A stretch of 64,000 nt of DNA, taken from Tubiluchus corallicola. Its lineage: Eukaryota > Priapulida > Priapulimorpha > Priapulimorphida > Tubiluchidae. The notes beneath the pieces are model-generated. The model did not search any database and was not told the origin of the DNA. It worked only from the letters and a program-made list of their open reading frames with translations. Below are positions 25,101 to 40,100 of this stretch, piece by piece. Position 1 is the stretch's first letter. Each line of letters opens with the position of its first letter. The translations under genes were made by a program, and so were the position numbers. The DNA lies in NCBI GenBank assembly GCA_030141605.1, contig JAQGDQ010000156.1, positions 372,001 through 436,000 of the forward strand. Direction: 5' to 3'.

Positions 25101-28100
25101 TTTCATAAACCTACTTCAAGCTTTGAATTGAGCAGTCTTCTGCGTTTCATTACTTTTTACCTCCACCTTTACTTTTTACCTTCACATTTACTTTTTACCT
25201 TCACATTTACTTTTTACCTTCACCTTTTTTAAGTTGACGATTAATTCGCTCTTTAGCTGTAGTGTCAAGCAAGTTCTAAAGTCATTAACTGCATCAAATT
25301 AATTACCATGTACGTTAAATTATGCATGTACTGTACAGGTGCAACACTCTTCAGATGTTGTGCGTCGATTTTATTATCATGAATGTCACCAGCGATGTGT
25401 CAATAATTCATTAATCACCTGCTTATTTGCTGGGGCATTAAAAAAAGAACTACGTGCTTGCCAGTGTTTAGTTTACTGTAATGAGTCAGTTGTGCGTTTT
25501 CCCCAGAGTCACTGGGGTTAAAGGAAGAACCAACCCTCGAATAACGTTTATTACATTTTAATGTACAACGAAAAATATTGAAATCACAATACAAAATATG
25601 CACATAGAATGCTTTGCTTAAAATGTACAAGAAATTTAAATATTTCTTATCTCCCGCCAAACGAACGTTGTAACCAGCATATTTCAAAAGAAAAATGACG
25701 TAAGCTGGTGTATGCTGGGCAGTGAAGGTACGCGTTGCAAAATTTCTACCGTTTGGTTAGAAGTTCCGTTATTCTCATGTTGTGTTTAACCGTGTTTTTC
25801 TAGAAATTAGTCATTCGATCAATTATGATCAAACTTAAAGGGGTTACATTACTTTAATCTACGGGATTACACCTTAAAATGTGTAAGTAATTAACATTAA
25901 TTGTGTAAATAACTAATTTAGAGGTTTTTGTTGACTTTTAGATGTGCATGTAAACTTGCCAGCACGTAGTAGGCGCCGGGCTGGTTACTTAGTTTATAGA
26001 GTCCAATCTATAAGCTAAAAAAGATTCTGAAGCACCTGGCGGGATAAGTGTTTATATTGCACAGAAACTGGATGACGCCATTTTTCGTCTAAAATGAGCG
26101 CGCCCAAGCGTAAAGTAATAACGACTTTGAATTGATTTTACTAATTGCACGAGATGCTTATCACAATTTTACTGCTGAAATTTTCTAACATTTTTTTCCA
26201 ATTATTAAAATAAGCTCAACTTCCCAAGAGACTTGGCTTTTGCTTTAACGCTAATGCAGTGATTGGTCAATACACAATTACCACGTCAAAATCACATGTG
26301 AGAAGTAAAACTAGCGTGCAGTCCAGTCTGTCAGGCATCATTTCTTCAGTTCGCAAGCCCATCAGCCTGCAGATATGCGTATTAAAGTCGTACTTATAGG
26401 TTTCTTAATTTGCTTAGTAGTTTTTCGAGAATTAATGCCCTATCAACCAGTAAAGTGAGCAAACTGCCACTTCTGTTTTTGCTGTGTAGCGTTACAGCTG
26501 ATCTGCTTGTAAATCATCGTGACGTCATTGAAGAATTAACAAACAGAAGCGCAGCTGCAGCTGTTACATTTGAAACTCAAATGTCTCTTATGCAAACGTT
26601 AAGCATATATAAAGAATTAGTTTTCAGTGCTTCAGATTGAATCCCCCTAAGCACCCTTGAACTAATTAGCTTCTATTGCGTTTTTTTTTTCATTGTGCAG
26701 GAGCAAGTGACCAGTGCCCTGTCACAGCCAAGGTCAACTTATGCGGCTGCAAGTTTCATTCACCAACTACGCGCAGATGGTTTCTACTAATCCCCAAAAA
26801 TCTCCAACCCACGTGGAAGCCACACTATGCTACAAACTGACAACACTCATCCAGTCATCCCAGTTAGTGCTACATGCCTCCAGGCCAGCAAGATGGTTAA
26901 ATGATGCCTGAGACTTGCGATTGCACGCTGCTTTTATTTCTCACACGCGGTTTTGATGCGGTAATTGTGTGTTGACGTATCACCGCATTAACTTAACCCC
27001 GCTGGCTCTGTTTACTATGTTGATGAGGATTAAAACTAGCGTCTGATGACGTCATGCGCATTTTTGCAAAGGCGTTGATGTTTGGTGTGCATATCAGGTT
27101 TCTTACAGTGCTTTTCTGTACGATGTAAGCGTGCTTTTACAGCGCGTTGTTGGCAGCAACGTAGTAATGGAGTTGTGCTGCAAAAAGCGATAGAAATTTA
27201 GATGTGAAAACTAACCAGTTCATCGGAAGTTTGTGTGAATAAACTCAGTAAAGACTATCTGTGCAGTCATTTAGGTTCTGCGCGTATGAATCCAACAAGG
27301 ACAAAGATTTTCTTTTCGCTTATTTGGAAAAGCACTATTGCGTGGTAAAAGGAACCCATTTTCTCGCTGTGTCAATACTCTTATTTTTCCCAGAATTCAG
27401 TCAGCTGATTTAATGATTTGGTTTTCTGGCCATTAACTGAAGACCGCCTCTACGCTGTCTCGGGTAAAATGATTGTCTTAAGCGACATTTCAGCTTCTAT
27501 TCAATTTCTGGTCACGTTTCGATTATGTCTGATTTTTTTCTTTCTCACTCATCCTCCTACTACATGCAGCAAAAAGACATTGGATTTCGCTTTGCCACTG
27601 TGTATATGCTATTACCATAGCAACTATCAATATTTATTAGGGTGATGGCTGCTGTGCTGACTGTTGATATGCATAAGCTGATTTTGCGCTTGCTTAACAC
27701 GAAGCCCCAGCGTCCTGCTGGCTTATTGTAGCCCTAGTAACCTGTATGGTACATTTGCGTTTAAACGTGGGAGTTAATGGCTGCTGCGATTAACTGTAAT
27801 GTAGTAATTGAATTGAGTTAGGCATATGTGACGTTTTTCCAAGCCTATCTGACAATCATTTAAGCTTTTTATTTGGCTCATTGATTTGCTGTTAATCAGT
27901 TGAGACAGGTTGTTTTGATAGTGAAGCCTCAGTACTAGTTAAGTAACTATGTTTTTTTATGCTTCTGTCCCTTCTCACATTATCTCTTTTACCACTAAGA
28001 ATTTCGCCATTTTGCCAAATCAGGAAAGTCGTTCTACTGCTTCATAGGCAGTAGGGAAAACGATTTTATTGGTTTGGATTTTCAAGGCGGATTAAGTGCT

Positions 28101-31100
28101 GCAGACTAATCGGATTAAACAATTAATTGGGTATCTTGGTTATCTTATCCTGAGATTAGCTGATAACGCATAGCGTTAATCGTTCACCGCTCTCAAAGCT
28201 GTTTTTGGCTTGGCTTCGATACATTCGATTAACTTGGCTTCTTTCCATGGCCTTGACATTATACAGACTTGCTGGTTCATCGCTGTTGACTCACACTTCT
28301 TAAAATTCTTGCGCGAAAAGAAACTACCGCTGAACAATCTTGTTACGCCCTAGTGTCTCGCCATAGTTCGATCCGCTAGATAGAAAAATGGAAAACGTTG
28401 GCATTTGATAATTTCCTGTCTATGGGGGTTAGCAGTATCTTTACCAGGGGCGTATCAAGACTTTACCCCACCCAAGGCTGATAATTTTGTCCCGCCCATC
28501 CTTATTGTGAATTTATGGATGTTTATGTAATGAGAAGATCAAGTAATTACTTGTGATGTGTTAGAAACGCTATTAACCTAGTTTCTACGTGGTCATTATT
28601 AATTACATGTATTTGCATAGTGCCTATATTCAAGTAAGCTGCGCAACTGCTTTGTGCGTAATACCTTGCACCTGTTTGTTATGTAGCACTTGTATAAAAG
28701 CCTGCGCTCAGTAGCTGCCTGTGGTGTGTTATAAAATGCGCTTTTTACATGAATGTGAAAGTATACATATTTTCGGAGGAGAATAGACTAGCTATAGCCT
28801 AGTTAGCCTATTGGTTAATACGTCCCTAATCTTTATCAGTACCTAGTGTCTCCTTGTCCCTGTCCTGCTGTGGAATTTCTTCAGGTTTCCATTAATGCTG
28901 TCCATGCTGTAATGTTATCCATAACATATATGAATGTTTTTTTTATAATTTTTAAATGTTTGTCTTTTTCCTGCATGGATGTTTTATTGAAAATTATAGT
29001 CAGCCTTCGGTTTTTTTTCACTAACTGGTTTGTATATGTTTATCTTTCATGATTTTGATAGCGAGAAATGACTATGAATTTACATGAATTTTTCTCTATA
29101 TTAATACGGCACTACAGTAAAACGTTGTGGTATTTATGTAGAGAAATATTTTGGACACAGTGGTTTACTTTACTGTAGAGTCATGTTTAGCTTTTCTATC
29201 TAATGACTGACATACGTGACCTTGATAATCTCTGTTTTGTAGGAATTTTCCTTGCATAACTTGGCTTCTTTTTTCTTCTATGTTGTTTATGTTCTTTTTC
29301 ATCTTCTCTTACTTGTTTTTGTTTCGTGTTTCTTATTCTTCTGGCAATTCTGCGTGGAGTTAAGCCCACTTGCTACCGCATAAACCAATTTTATGCCGAG
29401 AATCCCAAAGTTAATCTGGTTTCTAAGGACGAGCCGCTTGTCATGAAATGAGTTTTCAATGGCTTCTGTGTTCTAAGCCAACGCAATTATCTTTGATAAT
29501 AGCTTCAGGGGGTTGGCTTCCTACGAGAACCCTGATTGATTGAATTTCATTTAATGTGCTTCGGGAACAGTCTGATGGACTTTCTAACCACCTGCAGATT
29601 GATATCCGGCTACGGTGAATGGCAGTGAATTCGTTCATCGGATGTTCTACTCAGCCTTCGTTTAACTCGTATTGTTTGACCATAAACAAAGTGAATCTAA
29701 TACATTTCCACATAGGAGCCCAATATTTTCGCTTTCTCCGTCGCTCTTTGCACGTGGCGCAGTAATGAAATGATGAGAAAATCTGAGGATTTTTCTGCTC
29801 TAAGTAAATTAGCATTAGTCTGAATCCGGTGTTTTAATAGGGTTTCGACGAAAATCTGCTTTTGTGAGCAATGACAATTTTCAGCGCTCGATATTTCAGT
29901 GTGGACAGACTGTACAATGTACATTGATTCTGTCTAATGAGTCTTCAATGCCAAATATATCACTGTAAATAGTATTGTTACGGCCCGAGTATTGTAGTTT
30001 GGTCTTGCTCGTATAGTGTTAACAGAGTCAGTAGAACTAGAGGCAGTTAATAATTGAAGGAACGCAGGATGATTTTTCATGTACTACCCCATTTTCAAGT
30101 CCGATAAAAAGTATACATTTTAACACAATTAATACTGCAAAAGCTTTTCCGATAATTAAATAATAGATTAAAATCTTAATTAATGGCGGGCAAGCGCAAC
30201 TATTGATGACATCACAAGCTAGCGTAATTTTCAATAGCAAAAATATTCCACAAGCGTGTTGCACATGCTTGCGAACGCGAAAATTGAAGTATTTCAAATT
30301 TAACGCTATGCTCACGCATGAGCTGTTGTCACAAACTGACACATCTGAACTGAGAGGTACAGCACCTCAATTTGTGCAATTCCTTTCCGAAATGCAGGCG
30401 CTAGTGCCCGTCTAACCAGCGAATGGTGAAATGCATGTAACAGCGAAGAACTAGTGGCGTGAACGAAATTGTGTTTGTGTGGTAATAATTCTTTCGCGCA
30501 AGTCATTTTTGAAAAAAATAGTATGTTTCCTTTCAATATTTTAAAGAGCAGATTGTTTTGACCTGCAGTTTAACACTGGGTCCAGTTTTGCTTTAACAAA
30601 AGTAGCAACGACAGGCATCAAAAGAACGGTTTCCTTGTTACAAACATTTAGGCTGCAGTATTCCAAAACTAAAGAAGTCCAGAGATATTCCTAGTCCAAA
30701 ATGAAGTACAATAATTATGAGTTACGTTTCCTGTATGCCAAATTACGTAGGCAGCTCAGATGTCTCTACTAGCCCCGTTTTTTTGACTCAGTGTCCCGTT
30801 TTTTGCCTCACCTCCTCTTTTTTGTAACAACTACAGTGCTTCACTAAATCAAAGAATTGAACACAAAACTGAAATTTACAAGATTGTAAAAAAATTCTGT
30901 AGCCCGATAGCAATAGACTTATGTACATTGACAACTGAATATTAACTGAATACTGTAAATAGCTTGAAACCATGTCTAACAAATTTTTTATTAGCTGTTA
31001 AAATTGCAGCCAAGAGTTTTGCAATTAAGCCTTCATTTGTGAGCATTCTGGTATGCAGGAAATGTATATAAAGCGAGTATGCTGGTATTCCGGAATACGT

Positions 31101-34100
31101 ATATAAAGATTTTGCAATAAGCCATTTGTGAGCATTCTGGTATGCAGGAAATGTATATAAAGATTTTTGCAATTAAGCCTTCATTTATGAGCATTCTGGT
31201 ATGCAGGAAATGTATATAAAGATTTTTGCAATTAAACCTTCATTTGTGAGCATTCTGGTATGCAGTATATGTATATAAAGATTTTTGCAAATAATCCTTT
31301 ATTTGTGAGCATTCTGGTATGCAGGAAATGTATACAGATTTTTGCAATAAACCCTTCATTTGTGAGCATTCTGGCATGCAGAGATTTTTGCAATTAAGCC
31401 TTCATTTGTGAGCATTCTGGTATCCAGAAAATGTATATAAAGATTTTTGCAATTAAGCCTTCATTTATGAGCATTCTGGTATGCAGGAAATGTATATAAA
31501 GATTTTTGCAATTAAACCTTTATTTGTGAGCATTCTAGTATGCAGGAAATGTATAAAGATTTTTGCAATAAACCCTTCATTTGTGAGCATTCTGGCATGC
31601 AGTATATGTATATAAAGATTTTTGCAATAAACCCTTTATTTGTGAGCATTCTGGTATGCAGAAAATGTATACATAAATATTGCATAGGAAATTCAACACT
31701 GTTGCCTATTCTACCAATAGAACAACTCACTGTTGTCTAATAAACTAACAGCGTAAAATTTATAATCTCATGCCGTGTGATTTACGATCGTTTACATAAT
31801 AACTATTCTGCGTAGCTGTTATTGTAGCATTCAAGGTGAATAATGTACCTGGCGCAGGTGTAATGCCTGTGCTAATGAAGATTTATTTTTGTTTCTCATA
31901 TTTATGTCTGTACGAAATGATTTTGAAAACCCGCTGTGACCAGCTATAATTCTGCACAGTAATATATGCCACATACACCTGCCTGGCGACTACTGTTCAT
32001 TCATCGTAAATGTTTTTACTCTTTGTAGCGCCAATTGCGTTTACGTGCATGGTTGCTTTACAGCAAATTGTGCAATTTTGTTATTTATTTTTGTTCGTTT
32101 CTTGCTCTGCGTTTGCTTTATCTGAGTTACTAAATTGATATTTATTTCGCAAAAATAAAGCTTAGAAAAGACGATATTTTGCAGAGCTAACTTCACGAAG
32201 TTCAGCATTACAGTACGTCGGACCGCACCTTTGGTTTTATCGTACTTTTAAACTATAGGAAACGAAGTATTTTTGTTACAGCATTTTATGTGCAATAAAA
32301 TAAGGTAAAGAATTCTGAAACCACAATTTGTTTATTGAGCGTAGACGATCGTTTCGATTGTAACAGTCATTGTCAATACTAAATCAAGCCAATAAACGAA
32401 TAATTAGTATATCTTGTTTACTAAAATACTAAAGCACAAAATGTCATTACAAATCAAAATAGTTGAATTTATATTGTCAAACACGACGTGAATATAACTA
32501 GATATGACTAAAATATGTTTAATTCTGAAAGTATTCTTAGTTTTTTACGTATCATTAAGAATCTGTAGTGACAGTACCTAACTACGTAAATTTACATTCG
32601 CCTATACTGTGTATAACCAATATCACTGTTATACTTGAAGTGTTCTCTAATTTTGTCAAGTTTGTAATGTTAATAGACACACATTCGTGTGGTCATCCAA
32701 CCGCTTGGTTTGGTTTCTCTTTGGTTTAAGCGATTCTTCATTGTCTAATGAGATTACTATTTGGGATAAAAGATGTTGTATTTCGACGAACTTTACAACA
32801 GTCTTTTGTTAATTTCGTACTTGGAGCCGTTTGATAGTATTTAGTTTTCTTCGTAAACAAGCTACTACAGCCAAGTATCATTTTGAAGAACTATTTTTGA
32901 AAGTGAAGCAAGGTAGGCGCTCTCTGGATTCATGTTTTAAGATTCCCTGCTGGAATATTCATCGCTTAACTCTCTCTCTCCATGCGTTTTTTCTCTTTTG
33001 TGCACAAATTCCCATTTTCTTCTACACTATTTATTCCACAGCTGAAAGCTTGGTTAGCTACGCCCGTGTTGGAAAATTCAGCTTAAGCCAAATAAAATTG
33101 CGTTTCGCTGCAATTTGGCGAGAGCGTGTTGAATTTTGAAAAGGCTGTAATTTGAATTTACGCAAACAGTTTTGTTGCTGTGGTGCAGCGTGTTCAAACG
33201 CACGAGCAACCTACAGTTTATGTGTGTTCACGTATATTACTCAGATGCAATTTATCCAACTCAAGCTACATGAATGTGCACATTAAAGCAAAACATCCAC
33301 ACATCACCACTTACCAGTATGGTTTTGTAATCACATGAAAAACGTATTTTATTCGCTGCAGCTTAATATGTAAAGATTTAAAATTGCATTATAAATACGT
33401 GGCAGTTTTAACTTTCAAAGCTTTACACTGCTCAGGCCTTTCATTGTTGCTCTAATGCGACTGTGCATTTAGCAAAGGCTGATTTTAATTTAGCTTTGGA
33501 CAGAATTCATCGCTCGCTCTTGATTTATCTGGAATTCTAAGGGGGTAAAATCTACAAAACAGAAGAAGGGAAAGTAAAACAGAACTGAACAACACAAATA
33601 GCAAATAAAGGAATCAATTCTGAAATGAACAAAACAGTAGCAAAATGAAGCCAAATAAAGCAGTCGAGTAACAGAAGAAAAGGCATTAAAACAGAACTAA
33701 ACAGCACAAATGGTAAATAAAGGAGTCAAATCTGAAGTGCACAAAACAGTACCTAAAAGTAGCAGTCAACGAAACAGAAGAAACTGAATTAAAACAGAAC
33801 TGAACAGCAAAAATAGCAAATACAGGAATCAAAATGTGAAGTGGACAAGCAGTACCTAAATGAAACAGTCAACGAAACAGAAGAAACGGAATTAAAACAG
33901 AACTAAGCAGCACAGATAGTAAATAAAGGAGTCAAATCGGAAGTGAACACGACAGTACTGAAATGAAGCACTCGTCAGAACTGAAGAAAGGATTTACAAC
34001 AACCAAACAACACAAACACCAAAGGAATCAAGCTTAAAATGAAGAAGACAATAACTAAATTCACTATAAACTCAGTAAATCCGTTGCAGTGTTGTATGAA

Positions 34101-37100
34101 CAAGATCGTCTTGGGTCAGACATTTCCATTTGAGAGAAATGTGATGTGTCAGTTTAATTACTGGCTTTTGTCCAGTCCGCTTGTTAAACAAACACCTATC
34201 AAGTGCAAATTATGTACATTAAACTACTTATATGAACGTTGCCAGGCGGATAAGAAAGTATGTTTTATAAATTTGTGGACTACTGGATAGCATAGATGAA
34301 AGATTTGCTGTTCAATAAATGTTCCAATGACAAAAGGCGATTCTCTTTACATAGTATTATGTATAGTTTTTGTGTGTATAAGGGTTACTTGTAAAATTTA
34401 TGAATGTCACAGCTTTGAAGCACAGGTTAAAACATTTAAACCACAATGAGCTATTAACTATAAGGACACGTGGAAACATAAATCACAGTGAACAGCTAGC
34501 TAGCCAATGAAGTCGTAGTCTAAGCAGGAATTTAAGCCGCCTCTCTATCTGAGACTCACATAGACACTGAAGCAGCAATTTAAGCCGTTTCTGTATCTGA
34601 GACGATACACAGGGGCATCAACATAGACACAGACAAATTATTTTTCTTCTCTCAAGCATAATGCAACAAATAAACAATTACAAATGGGAGTACATCATGT
34701 TAGTGATGGACATTAAAGAATAAGCTTTTTAGGCTTTAAATTCATCTTTAAATCTTTGGCTGTAATATTGGCTTGTAGCTACTTGTTTTTGCCGTGGTAC
34801 TTCTAAGCATTAGTGCAAATTGAATTGAATTAAATTGAACTCGGGTCTTTATTGTTGAACGTTCTTTCTTGTCCTTGAATACGAATTCATTTCTTGCTTA
34901 CCATTCTGTGCTGAAACGTGTTTGCCTTCTATTCTGGAGCTTGTTCACTTAGTGACGTGTTTATTCAATTCTGGAGGGTGTTTTGTTGCATTATTATTTC
35001 GGCTTTAACCACTTGAAATTCTGTTGTATTGAGCACTACAGAGCTGCCTGCCCTTCAGTTGTTAGCTCCTGCAAAGTTCCTACTTTCTTGCACTTTCCCA
35101 CAGTTGGAGCAATTTGTTGGTAATGTTTGCCATAAATTTTATTCTGTTCGCTTATTGGAGGCAGTCAGTGACATATGGCTTAATATTCAGCAATTGCTGT
35201 GGCACTTGCGGGTGACCGTAGCTGCTATTCGGAACTGCAGTGGCACTTGTGAGTGGTCGTAGTTGCGCCGTTTCAGATTTATAGGAGATACGCTGGAGCA
35301 TACCCCGGGGAGTAATTGTATGAATTGGCTTCGCTTGTGCGTCTCTGCGATGATGAGTGTTGACTGTCGCAATGGCTTCATTGTCAGCTCTTATAGAACT
35401 TAGAAACGTCTCGTGTCAAACAGAGCTACAGGCGAGGTGTTGCCAGCCATTTCTACGTACAACTCGGCACTTTATTATGTAATACACGGACGATATATTT
35501 AGCTAAACAGGCTGTAGTTTGAACGTGCTGGAGATAACCAAGCGTTCCTTCTCGTACGTCCGGAAAATCCGACGCGTGCTGTAAGCGTCGGACCAGAACA
35601 AACTCCGGTATGGAACGTTGAATTCACGATGTGTAACGATGAGTATAAACGAAGTTCGTTTGGGATTGACTTTGAGTATACCATGTCCACGTTCTCCAAG
35701 ATCGGGACGAGCATCTCCTGTCAGATCTCCTATACGTAAGTATTCAGCTATGGTTGCTGTTACTAACTTCACTAAATAATATCTTTCTGTATATTGTCTA
35801 TTTTACGCTGTAATGTTTTCTAGGTGTAGAAACAGCAGCGCGCCGAAACAGCTACTCATACATCCAGTTTTTTCCCTTCGATTCAAAGGTCATAACGCGT
35901 GTACTTCATTTTTTACTCAAGCACTTAAAAACTTTTGACCCGAATTTTCTGATCACGTTATGTTTCGTTTTTGTTAATTATTATGTCTTATTATTATGTA
36001 CATATGTACAGTACAGTCCAGTGTGTACAGTATGTATGTATGCTTTAGAATACCCTGCCACTATTGCCGACTATCAGTCGAGACGCAGTTGTGGCTGATT
36101 GGTATGCTAGTATGATGATTGGTGGACGCATTATGCAATTACATACATTATACCACGTATTATTTTAATGTTCGTTAATAAAGAATTTATCCATTTGTGT
36201 ACCTATTAGTGGTACAATTTCTGTAAAAACGTTTACATAACTGAAATATGCTTTTCACGTGATTAACTGTATCGTGATTAACTATAACTCTGGAATTATA
36301 ATTATTTGATATAGTAACCTTGCGTGAATGACATATTTTACAAGAATAAAAAAATTTATATGAAATAAATCTACTCGCTAATTTGTGAAAATTATTAAAC
36401 ATTTTACAAAAAACCTTGGCCATTTTTTGTTAGAGTTAGCTTAAAATGTGGTTGATTTATCTATTATATAACTTTTTCAGTACTTTCTTTCTCGTTTTCC
36501 TGTGATATATGTGTTGATCATTATTTCTGTTTTAATTCTGTTCATGATAGATTGAACGTATAACTAACAGCCATTCCAATCTCGTTACCGTGCATCATTC
36601 GCCAAATTTCCATCCATCTAAGTCCATTACGCAGATGAAGTGTCTGTTACTGGGAAGCCTGCAGATCCTTCAACTAGCCTTACAGTGGATTAATCAAAAT
36701 CTTCACTGCCAACATTCATCATGCAATATGACAAGTAAATCCACCGTATACAAGCAATTGAGAATGTTGCATCGTGCCTTCCTTTCTCAGCTCGTCTCAC
36801 TATTACATGGCTGCAGAAATAATTTATTAGCTTTTACAACGTGTTGACTTGTAAATAACTTTTGGCACAAGTGTTTAGTGCTTACAGCTAGAACTATTTT
36901 CAAAACTTGTTTTGGTAAATAAAATGAGTGTGCAATGTGGCCACTGAGAAAATATTCATTGCAATTTTTCTTACTTTACAAGTGCATACCAACCTTCCCT
37001 GAGGATTATTTTATTGACAAGATATGTTAAAGTATTCCCTGTTGAACAATCCATATGAAAAATCGAAATTTATTTTCAATCAACATCTCGTTTGGTACAT

Positions 37101-40100
37101 TTAATCTTTAACTAATTCACTGTCTCTGCATCCTCCTTACTGGACTAGTGCAGTCAACACTATATATATTAAAAACATTGATACACAATTTTTTGTCAAA
37201 TGCACACCATTAAAACACATGTTTGAAAATCAAAAACTTTGCATTCCTTGCTAGACAGTAAGGTAATTTATTAAGACTACTTACTCATCAACTTTGCTTA
37301 TAATTAGTCCACACATTTGAAGTAGCAGCACTAAATCTTACTAGAGATCATAAACATGAGGCCTAAATTCTGTATTATGTGATTTATGTAGTTGCTGATA
37401 TACTTCTTATGTCATTAGTCCAATTTACATTAATTTCTCTTCACAACTTCACATTTATGCATCTAACATGATAATTGTCTGTCTTCATTAAACTGTAGAA
37501 GAGGTAGAAGACCTGCACTATATCAACAAAAAGAAATGCAGCTGCACATAACACTTTTAGTTTTAGTTTTTATTATTATCACATTCAGTACAATATAGTG
37601 TTATTCAATACATGGAGACATCAAAAATGTTACTTCATTTTGTAATAAATTATTATGTTTCATACACTATCATTATCATAATGGAGTAATTGTACTGCAG
37701 TGGGACCAGTAGAGCCACAGTAGTCTGCTGTGGTATTGCAGTAGTCAACTAAACTACAGCCTAATATTCCTTGTCATTGCTTTTTGCTTTGGGATTTTTT
37801 TCTTGTGTCAATATACCGTTCTTGGTCAATTTTTGTTAAAAAACGCATCACATTTCCTACCACTGTGGAAGTGGCGCCTCCTATATCTGCTGTCCTGGCT
37901 TCAGTCCAGCTGTTTTATTCGTTCTTTAATGCCGATTGAAAATCAGCTTTTACTGCGACACACTGAGCCATTCCATTACGAATGGTTGTAAAAGCCGTGC
38001 GAGTTTCGCTGCATTTTTCTGATGATGTAATATAAAGTCAATAGAACTCTGTCCCTCGTGATTCACCAAGAATCATACTCTGTGTTGGTTGGTCATTGTG
38101 CGGCTGCTGCCTTGTTATTTTGAATTCAGCCGAAGGAATGGTGGACATGTGATGTGCATTTCTATTTTTTGGTTTCGTGTTTTTCTACAGCAGCTATGTA
38201 GGTGTCAGCACTCAAGCATTGTTACTATCAACTACTTGTTGACTTTGGAATGTGGCGTATTCTTGAAACAGTAATATTCTAGAATGTGCAGTTGTGAAAC
38301 CTACACTAAGATCTATTCTGTGAAAGTCAACAACGTAAATTTGGAAAAGCCTTCAGCACAGACCTACAGGGTATTTTTGAAATTAGAAGAGTGTAGCTAT
38401 ACCTGAAGAACAGCTTGGCTGAAGAGTTACAGGCACATTTCCAAACAAGATATTTTGGAGATGAGGCAAATCTTCTGTCCATTGGATATGTTAACGAAAA
38501 CTATTTGGATCGCGTTTTTTTTTGAAGAAAACTTTAGCCTTAAAATGCCCTTTGTTGCTACGACTGTTCTGATGAATTTGTTCCATGGTCATCGTTCATT
38601 GGGATGGTGATCTGCTACGAAAAACAAAAACTGCTGATATTGGTCAGGTATCTGGTGTATCTGTGTAACAATTGTTGCCTGCTTGGTTTGGACTTTGGTT
38701 AATCTACATTTGTGACCAACCTGTATTTGTGACCTACAGGCTAAATACATATGGACTATGAGCTAAATCAGTGCATAACTTGACATTTGGCTCAGAAGGT
38801 TATATTTGTTCCCTCTGACATCTGTCATTGGTGGGTATGGCTGCATGTGAAGTGAAGTGAAGTGTTACATGTTCTTGCTGTTAATTTCTTTCATTTTACT
38901 GACATGGAACAAATCTATCGAATATGTGATCTGGTTCTGCCACCTACCTGTCGACGGCGGAAACTCTCCTGCCGAAGAAGACGTATGTTTTTATTTCATT
39001 CCTTGACACACCTTGTGTAGGTGCTAGTATGCTATTTCTGTATTTTGTATTTTGAAATTTTGGCATATATTGCTTTCTTTTAACTTTTATTCCATTAGAA
39101 ACATAAGTTGTGAGCTAAAGTACGTCACGCTGACCTAAGTGGAGTAGCATCAGATGTCACTTAAACTCTAAAGTTGTTTGGACACGGATCTCTTGGACAT
39201 TTGAAGTCCATCCTGAAGGCTTCACATGCATTTTTTTTTGTCCACAGCTACCTGTGTACCCTGTAAGTTCAACATGTTAATGCTGTTCCCACATATACCT
39301 ACCGCTTTTTACCATTTATGCTGCATTGGTTTAAGCGAAATGGGTTGATGGACTCTACTGCATTATCTACTAATTGGAAGCTTTCAATGCAGAGTACACC
39401 CATTAAGAACATTTGTCATGGCTACATTAACAATTCTCACTGGGAATGCTGTAAAGATCTTATTATTATTAGCTGACTGTTGCCGTCATGAATTTATATT
39501 GTTTTATTTTGACTAATCTAATGGTAAACAACATTTTAACAAAACAAAAAGTGTTCTCCACAACAACAATACATATGAACACGTGACTAGCAATACCATA
39601 AGTCCTCTGTGAGCTGAAGCTTACGATTGTCTTTAAAGATTGCATTATAATTTCATGTTTTAATGTCTGTGGGAGCAATTTCCCAGCAAAATGTTTTAGA
39701 GGAAATAAAACATTTATGATTCGTCACTGTAAACAATAATAAAAACGGTTGCTTGAGAGTATTTCTTGCTGGGTATCTTTGATTTGACATTTCTGACAAA
39801 TGAAATGGATGTGATATTTCCTATTTCACGCATCTGTGCTCATCTGTCCATGGCGATAGCTACAAATTTTTGATTGTATTGTGAAACCTTATTGGAAAGC
39901 TCGGTTTTGCGTTTGACAGTTTAATAATCTACTAAGATTGTTTTGTTGATTAGATTTCCTGTCAGACAGTCGTTGTTGGCGCATGCGCACTCTGCATTGT
40001 ATAAAACGTGTCGACAGCTTGGTTGTTTATGAAACGTTAATCTTAAGGACTAATTAATTTTCATGCTCTGATACATCTTTATTGATCATGTTCTGTAAAT

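Noticed and set aside
31000-34040. Regularly spaced repeats that could suggest a CRISPR array
   Set aside because: They are contiguous tandem minisatellites without unique spacers, in a spliced eukaryotic gene.
36590-36847. 85-residue plus-strand frame in intron 4
   Set aside because: No ATG at its beginning, no supported splice sites and no recognised domain.
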